From Enoplolaimus lenunculus (Eukaryota > Nematoda > Enoplea > Enoplida > Thoracostomopsidae), in NCBI GenBank assembly GCA_030248215.1, contig JASANG010000527.1, positions 1 to 64,000 of the forward strand: a DNA stretch of 64,000 nt, written 5' to 3'. This document shows positions 1 to 11,978 of the stretch, piece by piece. How positions within the stretch are numbered: the stretch's first letter is position 1; every line of letters begins with the position of its first letter. Below the pieces are notes generated by a model, which was not told the DNA's origin, did no database searches, and was given only the letters and a program-made list of their open reading frames with translations. Both the position numbers and the translations under genes were made by a program.

Positions 1-612
1 CACCCTGGTCAACTATATATGTCGCTACATACGCTCGCGACACACAGCGAACAAGCATGTAGGGACGCTTTTACTGGATGCGATCCGCTACACGGGACTG
101 CGCTGCGGCGTGATGAAATTTTTATTAAAAAGTCAACCAACTAATTTTTGCCAGCGGCGTGTGGCGGCGTCCAGTACCGTAACCATTATTTGCGGGAGTT
201 AAGTTTAAGCTTTAGACAAAACGTTTTTCTTTTAGGCTTTGGCTTAGACTTAGAAATACGCTTACGCTCAACATTTTGCGTATCGTTATGCTTAAATTTA
301 CAGATTACTGTTATACACTGTTTCGAGTCACAGCGTCGGTAAACTATCAGAGGAAGTTTATAAACGAACATTTAACAACTTTTACACACACGGAGATTGT
401 GAAACAAGCATTAAAATTAAAATTAATAATTGCTCAATAACAGTAGACCCCAAAAGAAACAATGTAAAATAAAAAGTGTGTGAATTGTTTGGTTTAAGGC
501 AAAATTACACCTAACAGCTCGGAAGCTTTGATAATTTTTTGAACATCATTAATAGGTATTGTTGTGTGACGACAACATTATTAATTATCTTTTCATACTT
601 GAGTCGATATCA
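1..612. other. No gene seen; degraded T-like fragment
   Basis: AT-rich. About 196-330 retains pieces of the T family (AAGTTTAAGCTTTAGAC followed by broken TTAGGC-like words) without clear ends. Confidence 0.4.
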
Positions 613-621
613 GAATTGACC

Positions 622-674
622 GGTGTGTAAATGGATAGTAAAAATAACGGAAACATACATCCGGTTACACCATG
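622..674 (+). mobile_element. 54-bp miniature C element
   Basis: Only the two ends of the C family remain (GGTGTGTAAATGG...CCGGTTACACC). GAATTGAC stands at 613-620 and again at 675-682, an 8-bp target duplication of hAT type. The element may begin at 621. Confidence 0.6.
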
Positions 675-785
675 GAATTGACTGTCGCGATTATTTTAAA
701 ACCTCGTTATTTTATTGTGTAAAAATCTGACCATAACCACATGTAGTTTTTATGTACGGATTGAGTGTTTTGAAATACCCCCCTC

Positions 786-917
786 CCCTGCCGGCGTTTG
801 CCCAAAACTGGTCTCATTGGATTTTGAATGTTTTTGCATATTTGAACTTTTCATGACCTCCCGCCGATATTCTTTGCCCAAATTTGAATTTCTAAACAAT
901 TCGATTTTTAAGGTCCC
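786..917 (+). repeat. L module copy
   Basis: Dispersed module: GGCGTTTGCCCAAAAC, then TTTGCATATTTGA, CTC before a C-rich word, CCAAATTTGAATTT and AAGGTCCC. Related copies lie at 1795-1925, 3060-3215, 9710-9870, 10975-11105, 28185-28345, 29560-29690 and 53020-53165. No ends or duplications were identified, so the class is unknown. Confidence 0.5.
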
Positions 918-1077
918 ACCTACTTAGGACCTTAAATAAATCGAACGAACCTAAAAGGTGGCCAAGGTATCGGCCCATATTACACCTAAGTCGAAATCAA
1001 AATATCGTACTAAAAAAATTAGATACAAAACTATGGTGGTAGGCTTCATGTTTTGCAAATACAACCGTGAAATTCAT

Positions 1078-1419
1078 CCGAAGGCGAATGCGTTAACGGC
1101 CAATAAAAATAACGGAAACGGAATACGAATACTGAAGTATGAAAGTTTCAAAGATGTTTTATTTTTCTACCAACACAATTGAGGCCTGCAGAAATTCACC
1201 AAGCTTTCTAAAATTTTAAACAACAAATAGAGGATGTATCGAATTTTAGAAGATTTGCATAAATTTTGATATTTTTTATTTCATATCGAACAATTGTATA
1301 GCATATTTGTAATGAAAAATTGCGAGACGTATACGTACGTGATTTCTAACTAATTTTGAGCGAAAAAAATGACAATTTTTGGTATTTCTATAACGGAAAC
1401 GGATATCCGGTGACACCAG
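1078..1419 (+). mobile_element. C element C1 (hAT-like MITE)
   Basis: About 340 bp, starting near GGGTGTAAACGG (degraded in this copy) and ending GGATATCCGGTGACACC. Both ends carry ATAACGGAAACGGA. No coding frame. Confidence 0.6.
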
Positions 1420-2391
1420 CTGATACGAGCCAAAACAAAGATAGAAAAATTATTTATAAAAGGGTAATTTCATTGGTTTCTCGCTGGCTTCGCTCGAGAG
1501 GTTTATTTCACTTGTACGTATTGCGCAATCACATGTGATTGCTACCGCAATTGATTCGAGGACCTTCGCCCGAAAATGTATATCAGTCGACGCAGTCTCG
1601 AGGCACAACTAATTGCTCGGGAGTATGGTCAAATTCATTTGCCGCCCCACCCAGACTGGTAGCAGCGAGTCAAAGGTGTTATTTCGAGTATAGCTCGAGG
1701 AAGTGGTCAGACGGCGTTAAAATGAACATAATCTAACTCGAGCGCTCTAACTGTATTGGTGACATAGAAATTACTGAACATCATAAAAGATTTTTTCGAC
1801 TCCGAAAAGGGCCTATGAGCTAAAAATTTAATTTTCCAAATTTGCAAAGCTGATAAAACGATCAGTGAGAGCGTGAGAAACTCAAATATGCAAAGGTTTC
1901 ACAAAATAGGCCCGGTTGGGTGAACGTCGGCAGAAACAATCAATGTTTCCAGCTCCGGCTTCTACTCAAAATTATATTTCTGATATTTATGAAAAATTTC
2001 TGACATTTAAGAAATATGATTAACAAGGTGTACTTCAAAAGTTAGAAAAGTTTTCAAAAAAGTGTTGAAATAAAGTCTGAAAATCAACATTTTACAGTTG
2101 TTTTTAGAAAAATTGTCTTAAATATCAGAAAAAGTTTTCAGATTTGCCACAGAAAATACTTTTCTGAATAAATACAGAAATTCTTTTTTGTGCGTAATTC
2201 CAGTATTTTTCATATCCGGTTGCATCCTGACAAATTAAAACATTCCCACTAAAACTGCTGATAAACGACTTCAAATTTAAAATTTGATGACGTGAACTCT
2301 GATTAAATATTATGGCAGGTACAAAACACGGTTACAGTTGCCGGTTGTAATAGTAAATACATTAAAGCAGAAAATTCCCAATACATTCATT

Positions 2392-2607
2392 GGCCCATAT
2401 ATAGAACAGGGCCGGATCGTTTTCCGGAGGGGCTATAATAGAGTCATTTTAAGCTTTAGACTAATTTTTTTTGCTTAAACTTAGGCTTAGGCTTAGGTTT
2501 AGGCTTAGGAATAGGCTCATCCATGCGCTTAGGCTTAGGCTTAGGCTTAGGCTTAGGCTTAGAAATATGCTTATACTACTGTTCCGGCCCTGTTCTATAC
2601 ATGGGCC
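2392..2607 (+). mobile_element. T element T1 (subfamily a)
   Basis: Ends GGCCCATATATAGAACAGGG and its complement. Between them lie TTAAGCTTTAGACTAATTTT and a TTAGGC-rich tract. Mirrored as T5 in the other arm. No matching target duplication here. Confidence 0.85.
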
Positions 2608-2612
2608 AGCCT

Positions 2613-2790
2613 TCTTGTATGCCTAAAACTTAAATTATTAAGTATGTCAAAATCCTAAAGTTTTCAGAAGGGGCATTCAAGGGTTTTTAATGAAGAGTAA
2701 CAGGCAAGGTTGAAAACGTTCTAGGGGACCAAAAATTTTATCAGGGGAGCTGAGTTCCCCGGCCCCTCCTTGGCTGCGGGCCCGAAATGG
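2613..2790 (+). repeat. K module copy
   Basis: Dispersed module running from CCTAAAACTT to GGGGAGCTGAG, then a C-rich stretch and CCTTGGCTGCGGGCCCG. Other copies: 10137-10300, 28352-28498, 34488-34662. Confidence 0.5.
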
Positions 2791-3281
2791 TAGGATATTT
2801 TCATAGCTATGTGGAAAACATGCTAAAATGGACGCCGCTAACAAAGGCGTATACAAGCGGAATAATGAGGATATTACAAAAACGCACTTTTACAGGTTGT
2901 ATAAAAATTGTACAGGTCAAAAAAATTTCTCTCTCTGTGCTGGATCTCAAAAACCTCAACTTACACGAATATATCCGGTCCTGAAATGAAATCATGGCAA
3001 TGCTAATGTCCGCCAACTGGATTCAGCTCACGAAGCTGCGTCGAATGATACGTTATGATTAGTTTTTTTTGAAAGTTTTTGATCTCATTCTGGCGTTTTA
3101 AATGAAATTTTTTTACAAAATCCAAATTTGATTGTGAAAATGATCAGGAGAGATTATGAGAAACTCAAATATACAAAAACTTTCAAAACCGGAACCGTTT
3201 TGACCGAATCCCGCTGCGGGGGCTAATCACGAAGAACCGGGAACATTAGTTCAAAACCCAGTGTTTCCGTGCACCATCTAT

Positions 3282-3454
3282 CAATGGCGGATCCATGGGG
3301 GGGCCACCCCGGCCGTGGGCCCCCCCACAGCATCTCGACAAAAATTCTATAACAATTTTGTTACAATAGTTCGTGGTTTGTGTATGGGTCAAAAGTAAGT
3401 TTATTACCTGTGAAATTTTGCCCCCCCCATTTTGAGATCCTGGATCCGCCACTG
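3282..3454 (+). mobile_element. D element D1 (hAT-like MITE)
   Basis: 173 bp, ends CAATGGCGGATCCATG and complement of CAGTGGCGGATCCAGG, with a perfect 8-bp duplication CCATCTAT at 3274-3281 and 3455-3462. Contains G/C runs. Confidence 0.85.
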
Positions 3455-3637
3455 CCATCTATAGAGTATGTGCTCGCTTCGTCTACTAAAAAGTCTTGGA
3501 CCGGGTGGGGGGGCACAGCTGCTATGAATACATCGCAAAAAAACTATAACTTTTCAACAGACTGACTGACGCATGAGAATTGATAAAATTTACTGTTTGT
3601 AGAGACGGTTGAATCATCAAGTAACTACTGTGTTTTT

Positions 3638-3816
3638 TTACTTTAACGGGTGTCCACGTTTCTTGTGGGTCTATAAAAGAGTAGGATTAGATTGTATTTT
3701 TTTGCTTAGGCTTACGCTTAGGCTTAGAAACTCACTTTTGCAACGCTTAGGCTTTAGGCTTAGGCTTAGGAATACGCTTAATCTACTGTTTACGCCCTTT
3801 AATGTAAACATTGGCC
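3638..3816 (+). mobile_element. T element T2 (subfamily c)
   Basis: Left end shortened, right end TAAACATTGGCC. 8-bp duplication GTGTTTTT/GTGTTTTG. Confidence 0.75.
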
Positions 3817-3824
3817 GTGTTTTG

Positions 3825-4463
3825 CTGTAAACTACATTTCTGTGAATAACCAGTGTACAATGAACGTGTTTACACGTAATGCAGTAACGCATAGATGCAT
3901 TTATATAATACTGTTTGCTTTGTAAATTTAGCAATTTTTTGTACCGTTCAACTTTGGTATTTTACTTTTGTAACCAACTGTTTTAGCTTAAGAATCGTGT
4001 TTTGGGTTCTTGATAACGGTAATAATCGTGGCTATTTTGGTTTTGTACTGACACAAATCTTTGTGTCACACAAGATATTATAAACGCAGGCTGTGTTGTG
4101 CACTTCCTTCACTGTTAGCAAAAGTTTTATAGATACTGACATTGCTTAGGGGCTTGTAGGTTGCCGCTTAGAGTTACACTTTATGCTTGCGGGGTGAAAT
4201 ACGAGCGGTAATCGCTTTTTTGACCCCTGTAGGGTTTCTACATTTTGTTAAAAGTGCGTTCTTTGTGTTTATATTGGAATTTCGAGGAAGTGGGAGTGGG
4301 AATATATCGTTCCTATCCCGTTTGAAAACGACCGTGGTGGCGCGTTCTGAGCCCTTGCGCAATAGTTTTTGCTGCCCTTATGCACACTAATGTTTAGGTA
4401 GCGAAAAGTCAGGCGCATGTCAGATGTTGGGCAGTTTGGAGTCTAAACAAGTGGAATTGCAGG
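3825..4463. other. No gene seen
   Basis: Unique AT-rich sequence. The 62-67 codon frames around 4174-4390 overlap on both strands and show no recognisable protein. Confidence 0.4.
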
Positions 4464-4664
4464 AAGGGCCGGAGCAGCGGCCCCCCATACCCCCCATTTG
4501 GCGGACTCCGCTCCTAAATGAGCCCCCGCCCTAACCGGTTGAAACCAAAATCGTTTAAGTTTTAAAATGCGTCTGGCTTCTCGCTCGCTTCGCTCCTGAG
4601 TAGTTTGGGGGGCCCTTACTCTAGAATTTGGGGGGAGCCCGCATCCCTGCCTGCTCCGGCACTG
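4464..4664 (+). mobile_element. E element E1 (hAT-like MITE)
   Basis: 201 bp. Ends AAGGGCCGGAGCAG and complement of CAGTGCCGGAGCAG. Duplication ATTGCAGG/ATTGCAAG. Carries the TCGCTCGCTTCGCTC motif in the middle. Confidence 0.75.
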
Positions 4665-5139
4665 ATTGCAAGCACATTCTGGCGAGCGAAGCGATGGAAA
4701 AGCCAGATATTTTAACCTTGTGTAGTTTGGGCACGCGATTAATTACAGGATTTTCTTAAGTCAGTCAGTCGTAGCAGCATGATTTTCCACTTAAGAGTCG
4801 ACGATAACAGCAGTTTCAACTGCATCATGTCTGCTTAAATGCCGTTTGTAACTTTATACAGTTCGAACGCGTGCTCTTCCAGCTGCTTATGCTAAAGCAA
4901 ATATTGTGGAACTGTGGATCAGACAGGTTGGGGTTAAGGTGGTGGGAGGCCCGGGGGCCCATACGAATGGCAGCCCTCAAATGCGCGCAGATATGAGTCT
5001 CCTACACACAAAAACGTTGTCTTGAAATTTCAAGACACTTCTTAAATTTTCAAGTCTTAGGTTTGCGCTATACTCGTTGCGCGCCGCTCGCCGGACGCTG
5101 CCGAGTGGCACCAAAAATTACCGTTAACATAAAATTAAA

Positions 5140-5329
5140 GGCCTATGTTACTTGAAGGGGGTCCAGGTTCCTGGTAGGTCCATAAAAAGAGTAGGTTTAA
5201 AATCTAGATTAAATTTTTTCCTTAGGCTTAGGCTTAGGCTTAGGAACACATTTCTGCATCGCTTAGGGTTAGGCTTAGGCTTACGAATACGCTTAATCTA
5301 CTGTTACGCCCGTTAAAGTAACATTTGCC
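5140..5329 (+). mobile_element. T element T3 (subfamily c)
   Basis: GGCCTATGTTACTT at left, AAAGTAACATTTGCC at right, duplication AAATTAAA/AAATTATA, TTAGGC tract inside. Confidence 0.85.
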
Positions 5330-5382
5330 AAATTATACCCTCCCGAGCTGATAGCTTGGCTACGATCCTGCTACCATGCAGA

Positions 5383-5394
5383 ATATATAAAAAG
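5383..5394 (+). promoter_or_regulatory. TATA-like box upstream of the 5486 frame
   Basis: ATATATAAAAAG at a plausible distance for a transcript leader of about 70 nt before the ATG at 5486. The support is positional only. Confidence 0.3.
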
Positions 5395-5485
5395 TTAGCA
5401 GTTAGTTTGGCTCAAGCTTTATCAATCTTATCCTTACTGTTTAAAAAATAACACTTGGGTATCATTTAAGTAATAATTATTCGAC

Positions 5486-5728
5486 ATGAATGACACAGGC
5501 ACTCGCGCGAGTTTATTACTCAATCCAGAACAAATATCGGAGCTGTCTGAAGCATTCAACACGGTACGTTCAATGAACAAGTGTAATCAATCGGTTCTCG
5601 ACATTTTAGTCAGCTCGAACCAAGAGAATTGGTCGCCTACCGCTCAATCGTCGCCTCATTATAGTCCATGTCACCGCCCCTTGAAAGTTACGGCCAATGT
5701 AAAGAACAGGGGCGGAACAGTATTATAA
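5486..5728 (+). CDS. Unrecognised coding-like frame cut by a T element
   Basis: ATG (G at -3) followed by 80 codons. The first 68 residues look protein-like: a helical, mixed-charge stretch with NPEQISELSEAF, then a Ser/Pro-rich part. The last residues (from 5692) are read from the inserted T element T4, so the natural sequence is cut there. A TATA-like ATATATAAAAAG lies at 5383-5394, about 95 bp upstream. I do not recognise the product. It lies in the centre of the large inverted repeat and could be the start of a host gene or of a mobile-element gene. Confidence 0.3.
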   Translation: MNDTGTRASLLLNPEQISELSEAFNTVRSMNKCNQSVLDILVSSNQENWSPTAQSSPHYSPCHRPLKVTANVKNRGGTVL

Positions 5729-5886
5729 GCATATTCCTAAGCCTAAGCCTAAGCCTAAGCGTAAGAATGAGTTCATTCTTAAGTCTAAGCCTAAGCCTAC
5801 GCCAAGCAAAAAATTAGTATAAAGCTTAAACTTACTCTGTTCTAGTCGCACAGAAAAACGTTGCGCTCCTGATCTTTACATAGGCC
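5692..5886 (+). mobile_element. T element T4 (subfamily b)
   Basis: GGCCAATGTAAAGAACAGGG at left, TTTACATAGGCC at right, duplication AAAGTTAC/AAAATTGC. It interrupts the coding-like frame that starts at 5486. Confidence 0.85.
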
Positions 5887-8800
5887 AAAATTGCACAAAA
5901 TTAGTGAGACACAATTTTTACATGCGAAAAATGTCACGACTAAACTGCCGAAGCCTTGGGAAAAATCCACCCGCCACAAAGGCAAAGCCCGGAGACACAC
6001 AAGCGGCCTCCCTGCAGCCGACCCCCAGCCCCAAGCAACTGTAAATCAGAAAGTAAAACAACGGAACAACCACAAGCTCGTAGTTCTCGTTAGACATTCA
6101 AACTTAGGGGGTAGAATCCTCCCTCTCCCCTTTACTCTACCGGACCACGCCAACACACCCTGCCCCCCATCCCGCTCTAGACTCGAGCACCAAAGACTAC
6201 GTATTTAACTCCAACCCCCACCTCTAACTTATAGCAGACAGAAGGCAAATGCTCACTACCTTTTCTTCTAAGCGAAGCCAACCACATGCGCAGCCTCATG
6301 CTAAGCTAAGCATGGGCTGAAGATGCTAAGCCTAAGCTTCGGGTGAAGGTTATGCTTAAGCAAACATATACAGACAAATTGCAGCAGGCGGACCAATCAG
6401 CAGAACACAGTACCGAACACGTCAACAGACTACACTCTCCTCCTCCCAGGAACCGCGGTAACGTCGAATCCGAAGAATAAAACAACAGGAGAACGCAGGG
6501 CGAACGCAACTACCAAAAAGATCCACAAAAAGAACAACAACAAAAGTTACAAGAGAAGGAGCATGCAGAACAAAAGAAGGAACTCAGGGGGATAAATGGC
6601 ACCATCAGTGCAAACATTAATGAAAACACTATTTGCGAAACAATTCAATAAGAAGCGCTACCAACTCCATTTCTTCTCAACGTCATGAACCACTTACATC
6701 CCCAGACCCAGGCGAAAGGCGAGCAAAGCCTAAGCAACAGCTTCATAATTGGCAACCGCAACACACTAAAAAACTCCAACCTCCCCACAAACAGAGACAG
6801 ATGCTACGGAAGAACACAAGAACCCAAAATCAAGAGGCTCACAAATACAGAACTAACACAAAAGACTAGAAAAAAATGACCACTCCCATTCCCCAACACA
6901 GGCAAGCCAATATAATAGGGAAAACTTCAAACAAAAACACCATTAATCAGAAACAAGCAAAAAAGGCGGGCTCTTAAAAACTCTTTGACTCGATATTCAA
7001 ACCAGCGAGACACAAAACAGCGAAACCTATACGATACCAGACAAAGCCCGAGAGGGGCCAAGACCGAGGCCTCCACCGTCCTACCCTTACAGGCAACCAG
7101 ATCGCAAACCACCAAGAAATTCACGCTACAACACGCTTCAAGCTTCAATTAAAACTTTACTTATAGATTCAACCATTACATACATTAAAAAACAACGTAG
7201 AATTTTTTAAAGCGCAAAGATAATCTAGCCAGTAATATCTGAGCCAGTTCGATGCTACCCAAAGCTTCGGAAGCAAAAACTTAACCCAGATCAACAGAGA
7301 AATTAAAACTTTAATAATAATAATCTTTACCTATGCTAAACCTATACTTATACTCAAACTTAACTCATTCTAACTCTTTACCTAATCTAAAGCTTTAGGA
7401 AAATAAAAACATTACTGATTTCAACTCTTTAAACCTCTACAGTAAGAAGGGTGACAGGAAACTAAAACGATACTAAGATTAAAGCATCAGGCAACCAAAA
7501 CCCTTAGCCATATCTAAATAAATACTCTTATTAAATGATCAACTGAATACTTTAAATCATAACTGATAAAAAAAGCGCACTTGCAAGACTATTACTTAGA
7601 TAGAACCCAGGTGATACATTTACACATTAAACATAAAGATGCGAAACTTAAAACGAAAGCGCAAAGAGAAAAGCACTAATAATAAAGCAGGAACATAACA
7701 AAAGAGCAGCAATGCAGGTTAGAAAAGACCTCCAACATATACAGAAGTAAGATAGAATAACGAAGAAGGAACCCAGTATCTACCCACCACACAGGGGAAA
7801 AAAAAATACCTAACAACAGGAGCAATCCAAGACTTAAACGAACTACAATGAAGCTACAAAAAAACACATGGAGGGAGGAGAAAGACTTTACCTTTATGCA
7901 AGGGAAAGTTATTCGGCGCGCCGGCAGCAAACAGAGAAAACGCAACAACAAGGGGGAAAAGGAAAGAAACGAAAACAGAAAAAGGGATATGAAAGTATAA
8001 AGCTACTAAACAAGCATATCTCCGCGAACACAAGGGAGGGGAGACAGGCAACCAGCCACCTTACACACGTAAAATCCCAACAAAACACACTATATACTTA
8101 AAGCTTACAACATAAAGAGGAACTCCCTCAAACTTTTTTACATTACAAACAGCAGAAGCAGAAAAGACTAAAAAATGAAACAATGCAAGATATCTACTCT
8201 AAATAGAAACACTCATAATGGTAAGAACTACGAAATATTTTTAAAAACTACAACAAAAGAATAAACTCAAACCCAAACAAAGTCAAAAAAATACTAACTA
8301 TAGCTGGATCAAACCTCACGAACCTGCTAATACGCGGAGAGGGGGAGAAGGGGGATAAACAGAAGAGGCGGACGCCATCAAGGGGGGACGCATTAAGAGA
8401 AAAAGAAATTAAACAGAAACACAGGATGTAAGAGCAGGGTGCAATTTGGAAAGGGGCACGGTAACGTCACGCTCCATAAAGATTTAGACGCGCGACCCTA
8501 AGCACTTACACTAACCTGAATAATACGTACCCACACAATCATGCACAAGGAAAGCAAAAAGAAACGCAGGCAGGGGGGCTTAAAGCAGAGCGGGCGCGAC
8601 CTGTCCCCACTCCTCTTACTCGAAACAACAAAATAAAACCAAAACACCCACATTTAGCGAAAAAGCAAAAAGCATACAGGGCGAAAAGACCCACAACTCC
8701 AAAAGTCACCCCCAGAAATAAACTACCAGAACCTAAAAGACCCTAATAAACGAAACAACAAAACTTTAGATGGAGAAAATGCACAACAAAGCATTAAAAT

Positions 8801-9290
8801 AAAATTATCGGAGACGCGAAGAGAACTTGAAACTGAACAAACCAAAACGGACCTCCCGGAACACCAAGACCCAATATTGAGTACCAAAACAAGGGAAAAA
8901 ACCAGCGGAAATCCCAAAATAGAGACATTTCACGAAGCAAACATAATAATATGAAAAATTGGGGGCGTTGTTCTACAGTTAATGTAGAATAATGTGATAA
9001 CAAGTTCATAGAACACAGGTACTTCGACGAAGAAGAGCACCTAACGGCACAAACATGATTAAAAACAAAAACAGTGTTACAAATAATCGTACACCTAAAG
9101 CCTAAGCAATGAACAGGTTCCCAACCCTAAGCGGAACCCCTAGAACAGAGAAAACAAAATCATCCTACTAATTTGATCCCCACCGAAGACGTAGACACAG
9201 ACTCAAGAATAAACTAAACTCCACACAAAACTTATACCAAGGCCAAGCATCAGCCCAATTATACTAAAACTCCCCTTTTCTTCACAATTT
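5887..9290. other. Strand-asymmetric A-rich block, origin unknown
   Basis: About 3.4 kb in which the plus strand is close to half A, with T (5890-7150 and 7650-9200) or G (7200-7620) strikingly rare. Neighbouring DNA has roughly equal A and T. No frame longer than about 105 codons and no recognisable domain on either strand. Minus-strand frames are hydrophobic only because that strand is T-rich. Fragments of CCTAAG words occur at 6325 and 9090. Confidence 0.75.
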
Positions 9291-9407
9291 CTCAACTCAG
9301 TGGCCCCCCCGACACCGGACTTTAAAGAGGCGCGGAGCGAAGTTGCCCTCAAATCGCAGTGGCGGAGCCGAGAAAAAAAACTAGGAGGGAAAAAACCCCC
9401 CCCACCC

Positions 9408-9644
<237 letters not shown>

Positions 9645-10304
9645 ATAGATGGTGCACGGAAACACTGGGTTTTGAACTAATGTTCCCGGTTCTTCGTGAT
9701 TAGCCCCCGCAGCGGGATTCGGTCAAAACGGTTCCGGTTTTGAAAGTTTTTGTATATTTGAGTTTCTCATAATCTCTCCTGATCATTTTCACAATCAAAT
9801 TTGGATTTTGTAAAAAAATTTCATTTAAAACGCCAGAATGAGATCAAAAACTTTCAAAAAAAACTAATCATAACGTATCATTCGACGCAGCTTCGTGAGC
9901 TGAATCCAGTTGGCGGACATTAGCATTGCCATTATTTCATTTCAGGACCGATATATCGTGTAAGTTGAGGTTTTTGAGATCCAGCACAGAGAGAGAAATT
10001 TTTTTGACCTGTACAATTTTTATACAACCTGTAAAAGTGCGTTTTTGTAATATCCTCATTATTCCGCTTGTATACGCCTTTGTTAGCGGCGTCCATTTTA
10101 GCATGTTTTCCACATAGCTATGAAAATATCTACCATTTGGGCCCGCGCCGGGGGGCCGGGGCTCAGCTCCCCTATAATTTTTGGCCCCCTAGACGTTTTC
10201 AACCTTGCCTGTTACTCTTCATTAAAAACCCTTGAATGCCCCTTCTGAAAACTTTAGGATTTTGACATACTTAATAATTTAAGTTTTAGGCATACAAGAA
10301 GGCT

Positions 10305-10510
10305 GGCCCATGTATAGAACAGGGCCGGAACAGTAGTATAAGCTTATTCCTAAGCCTAAGCCTAAGCCTAAGCCTAAGCCTAAGCGCATCGATGAGCCTA
10401 TTGCTAAGCCTAAGCGTAAGCCTAGGCCTAAGTTAAAATTAGTCTAAAGCTTAAACTGACTCATTATAACCCCTCTGGAAAACAATCCAGTCCTGTTCTA
10501 TACATGGGCC
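10305..10510 (-). mobile_element. T element T5 (subfamily a)
   Basis: Mirror copy of T1. GGCCCATGTATAGAACAGGG at left; the CCTAAG tract differs from T1 in length and order. Confidence 0.85.
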
Positions 10511-11482
10511 AATGAATGTATTGGGAATTTTCTGCTTTAATGTATTTACTATTACAACCGGCAACTGTAACCGTGTTTTGTACCTGCCATAATATTTAAT
10601 CAGAGTTCACGTCATCAAATTTTAAATTTGAAGTCGTTTATCAGCAGTTTTAGTGGGAATGTTTTAATTTGTCAGGATGCAACCGGATATGAAAAATACT
10701 GGAATTACGCACAAAAAAGAATTTCTGTATTTATTCAGAAAAGTATTTTCTGTGGCAAATCTGAAAACTTTTTCTGATATTTAAGACAATTTTTCTAAAA
10801 ACAACAGTAAAATGTTGATTTTCAGACTTTATTTCAACACTTTTTGAAAACTTTTCTAACTTTTGAAGTACACCTTGTTAATCATATTTCTTAAATGTCA
10901 GAAATTTTTCATAAATATCAGAAATATAATTTTGAGTAGAAGCCGGAGCTGGAAACATTGATTGTTTCTGCCGACGTTCACCCAACCGGGCCTATTTTGT
11001 GAAATCTTTGCATATTTGAGTTTCTCACGCTCTCACTGATCGTTTTATCAGCTTTGCAAATTTGGAAAATTAAATTTTTAGCTCATAGGCCCTTTTCGGA
11101 GTCGAAAAAATCTTTTATGATGTTCAGTAATTTCTATGTCACCAATACAGTTAGAGCGCTCGAGTTAGATTATGTTCATTTTAACGCCGTCTGACCACTT
11201 CCTCGAGCTATACTCGAAATAACACCTTTGACTCGCTGCTACCAGTCTGGGTGGGGCGGCAAATGAATTTGACCATACTCCCGAGCAATTAGTTGTGCCT
11301 CGAGACTGCGTCGACTGATATACATTTTCGGGCGAAGGTCCTCGAATCAATTGCGGTAGCAATCACATGTGATTGCGCAATACGTACAAGTGAAATAAAC
11401 CTCTCGAGCGAAGCCAGCGAGAAACCAATGAAATTACCCTTTTATAAATAATTTTTCTATCTTTGTTTTGGCTCGTATCAGC

Positions 11483-11816
11483 TGGTGTCACCGGATATCC
11501 GTTTCCGTTATAGAAATTCCAAAAATTGTCATTTTTTCGCTCAAAATTAGTTAGAAATCACGTACGTATACGTCTCGCAATTTTTCATTACAAATATGCT
11601 ATACAATTGTTCGATATGAAATAAAAAATATCCAAATTTATGCAAATCTTCTAAAATTCGATACATCCTCTATTTGTTGTTTAAAATTTTAGAAAGCTTG
11701 GTGAATTTCTGCAGGCCTCAATTGTTTTGGTAGAAAAATAAAACATCTTTGAAACTTTCATACTTCAGTATTCGTATTCCGTTTCCGTTATTTTTATTGG
11801 CCGTTTACACCCTTCG
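11483..11816 (-). mobile_element. C element C2
   Basis: Mirror copy of C1, with the better preserved end (complement of AGGGTGTAAACGG at 11800-11816). Confidence 0.6.
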
Positions 11817-11978
11817 TATTATTATGACAATGTTTTGTTTCTACACTTCACTAAGCATCATAAAACATCGATTTTGTGATTTAATAAATACGTCTTTGGG
11901 ATTGTGCATTGTCAATAATTCTCCAACGCCGAAAACATTCGGCCGTTGTAGAATTAATTTGCTGCCCAACTCTTGCAG

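Larger units (their letters stand above)
1078..3427 (+). repeat. Large inverted repeat, left arm
   Basis: About 2.35 kb that reappears in reverse at 9508-11817. The outer part is C-family element C1, the middle carries T1, K and L modules, and the inner end lies in hAT-like element D1 at its C run. The arms are very similar but differ by many single bases and small indels, most in the TTAGGC tract of T1/T5, so this is not a folded-back read. The outer boundary is blurred by about 20 bp. Confidence 0.88.

Noticed and set aside
5887-9290. Mitochondrial insertion as a firm call
   Set aside because: The base bias fits, but I could recognise no mitochondrial gene, so it is kept only as a hypothesis.
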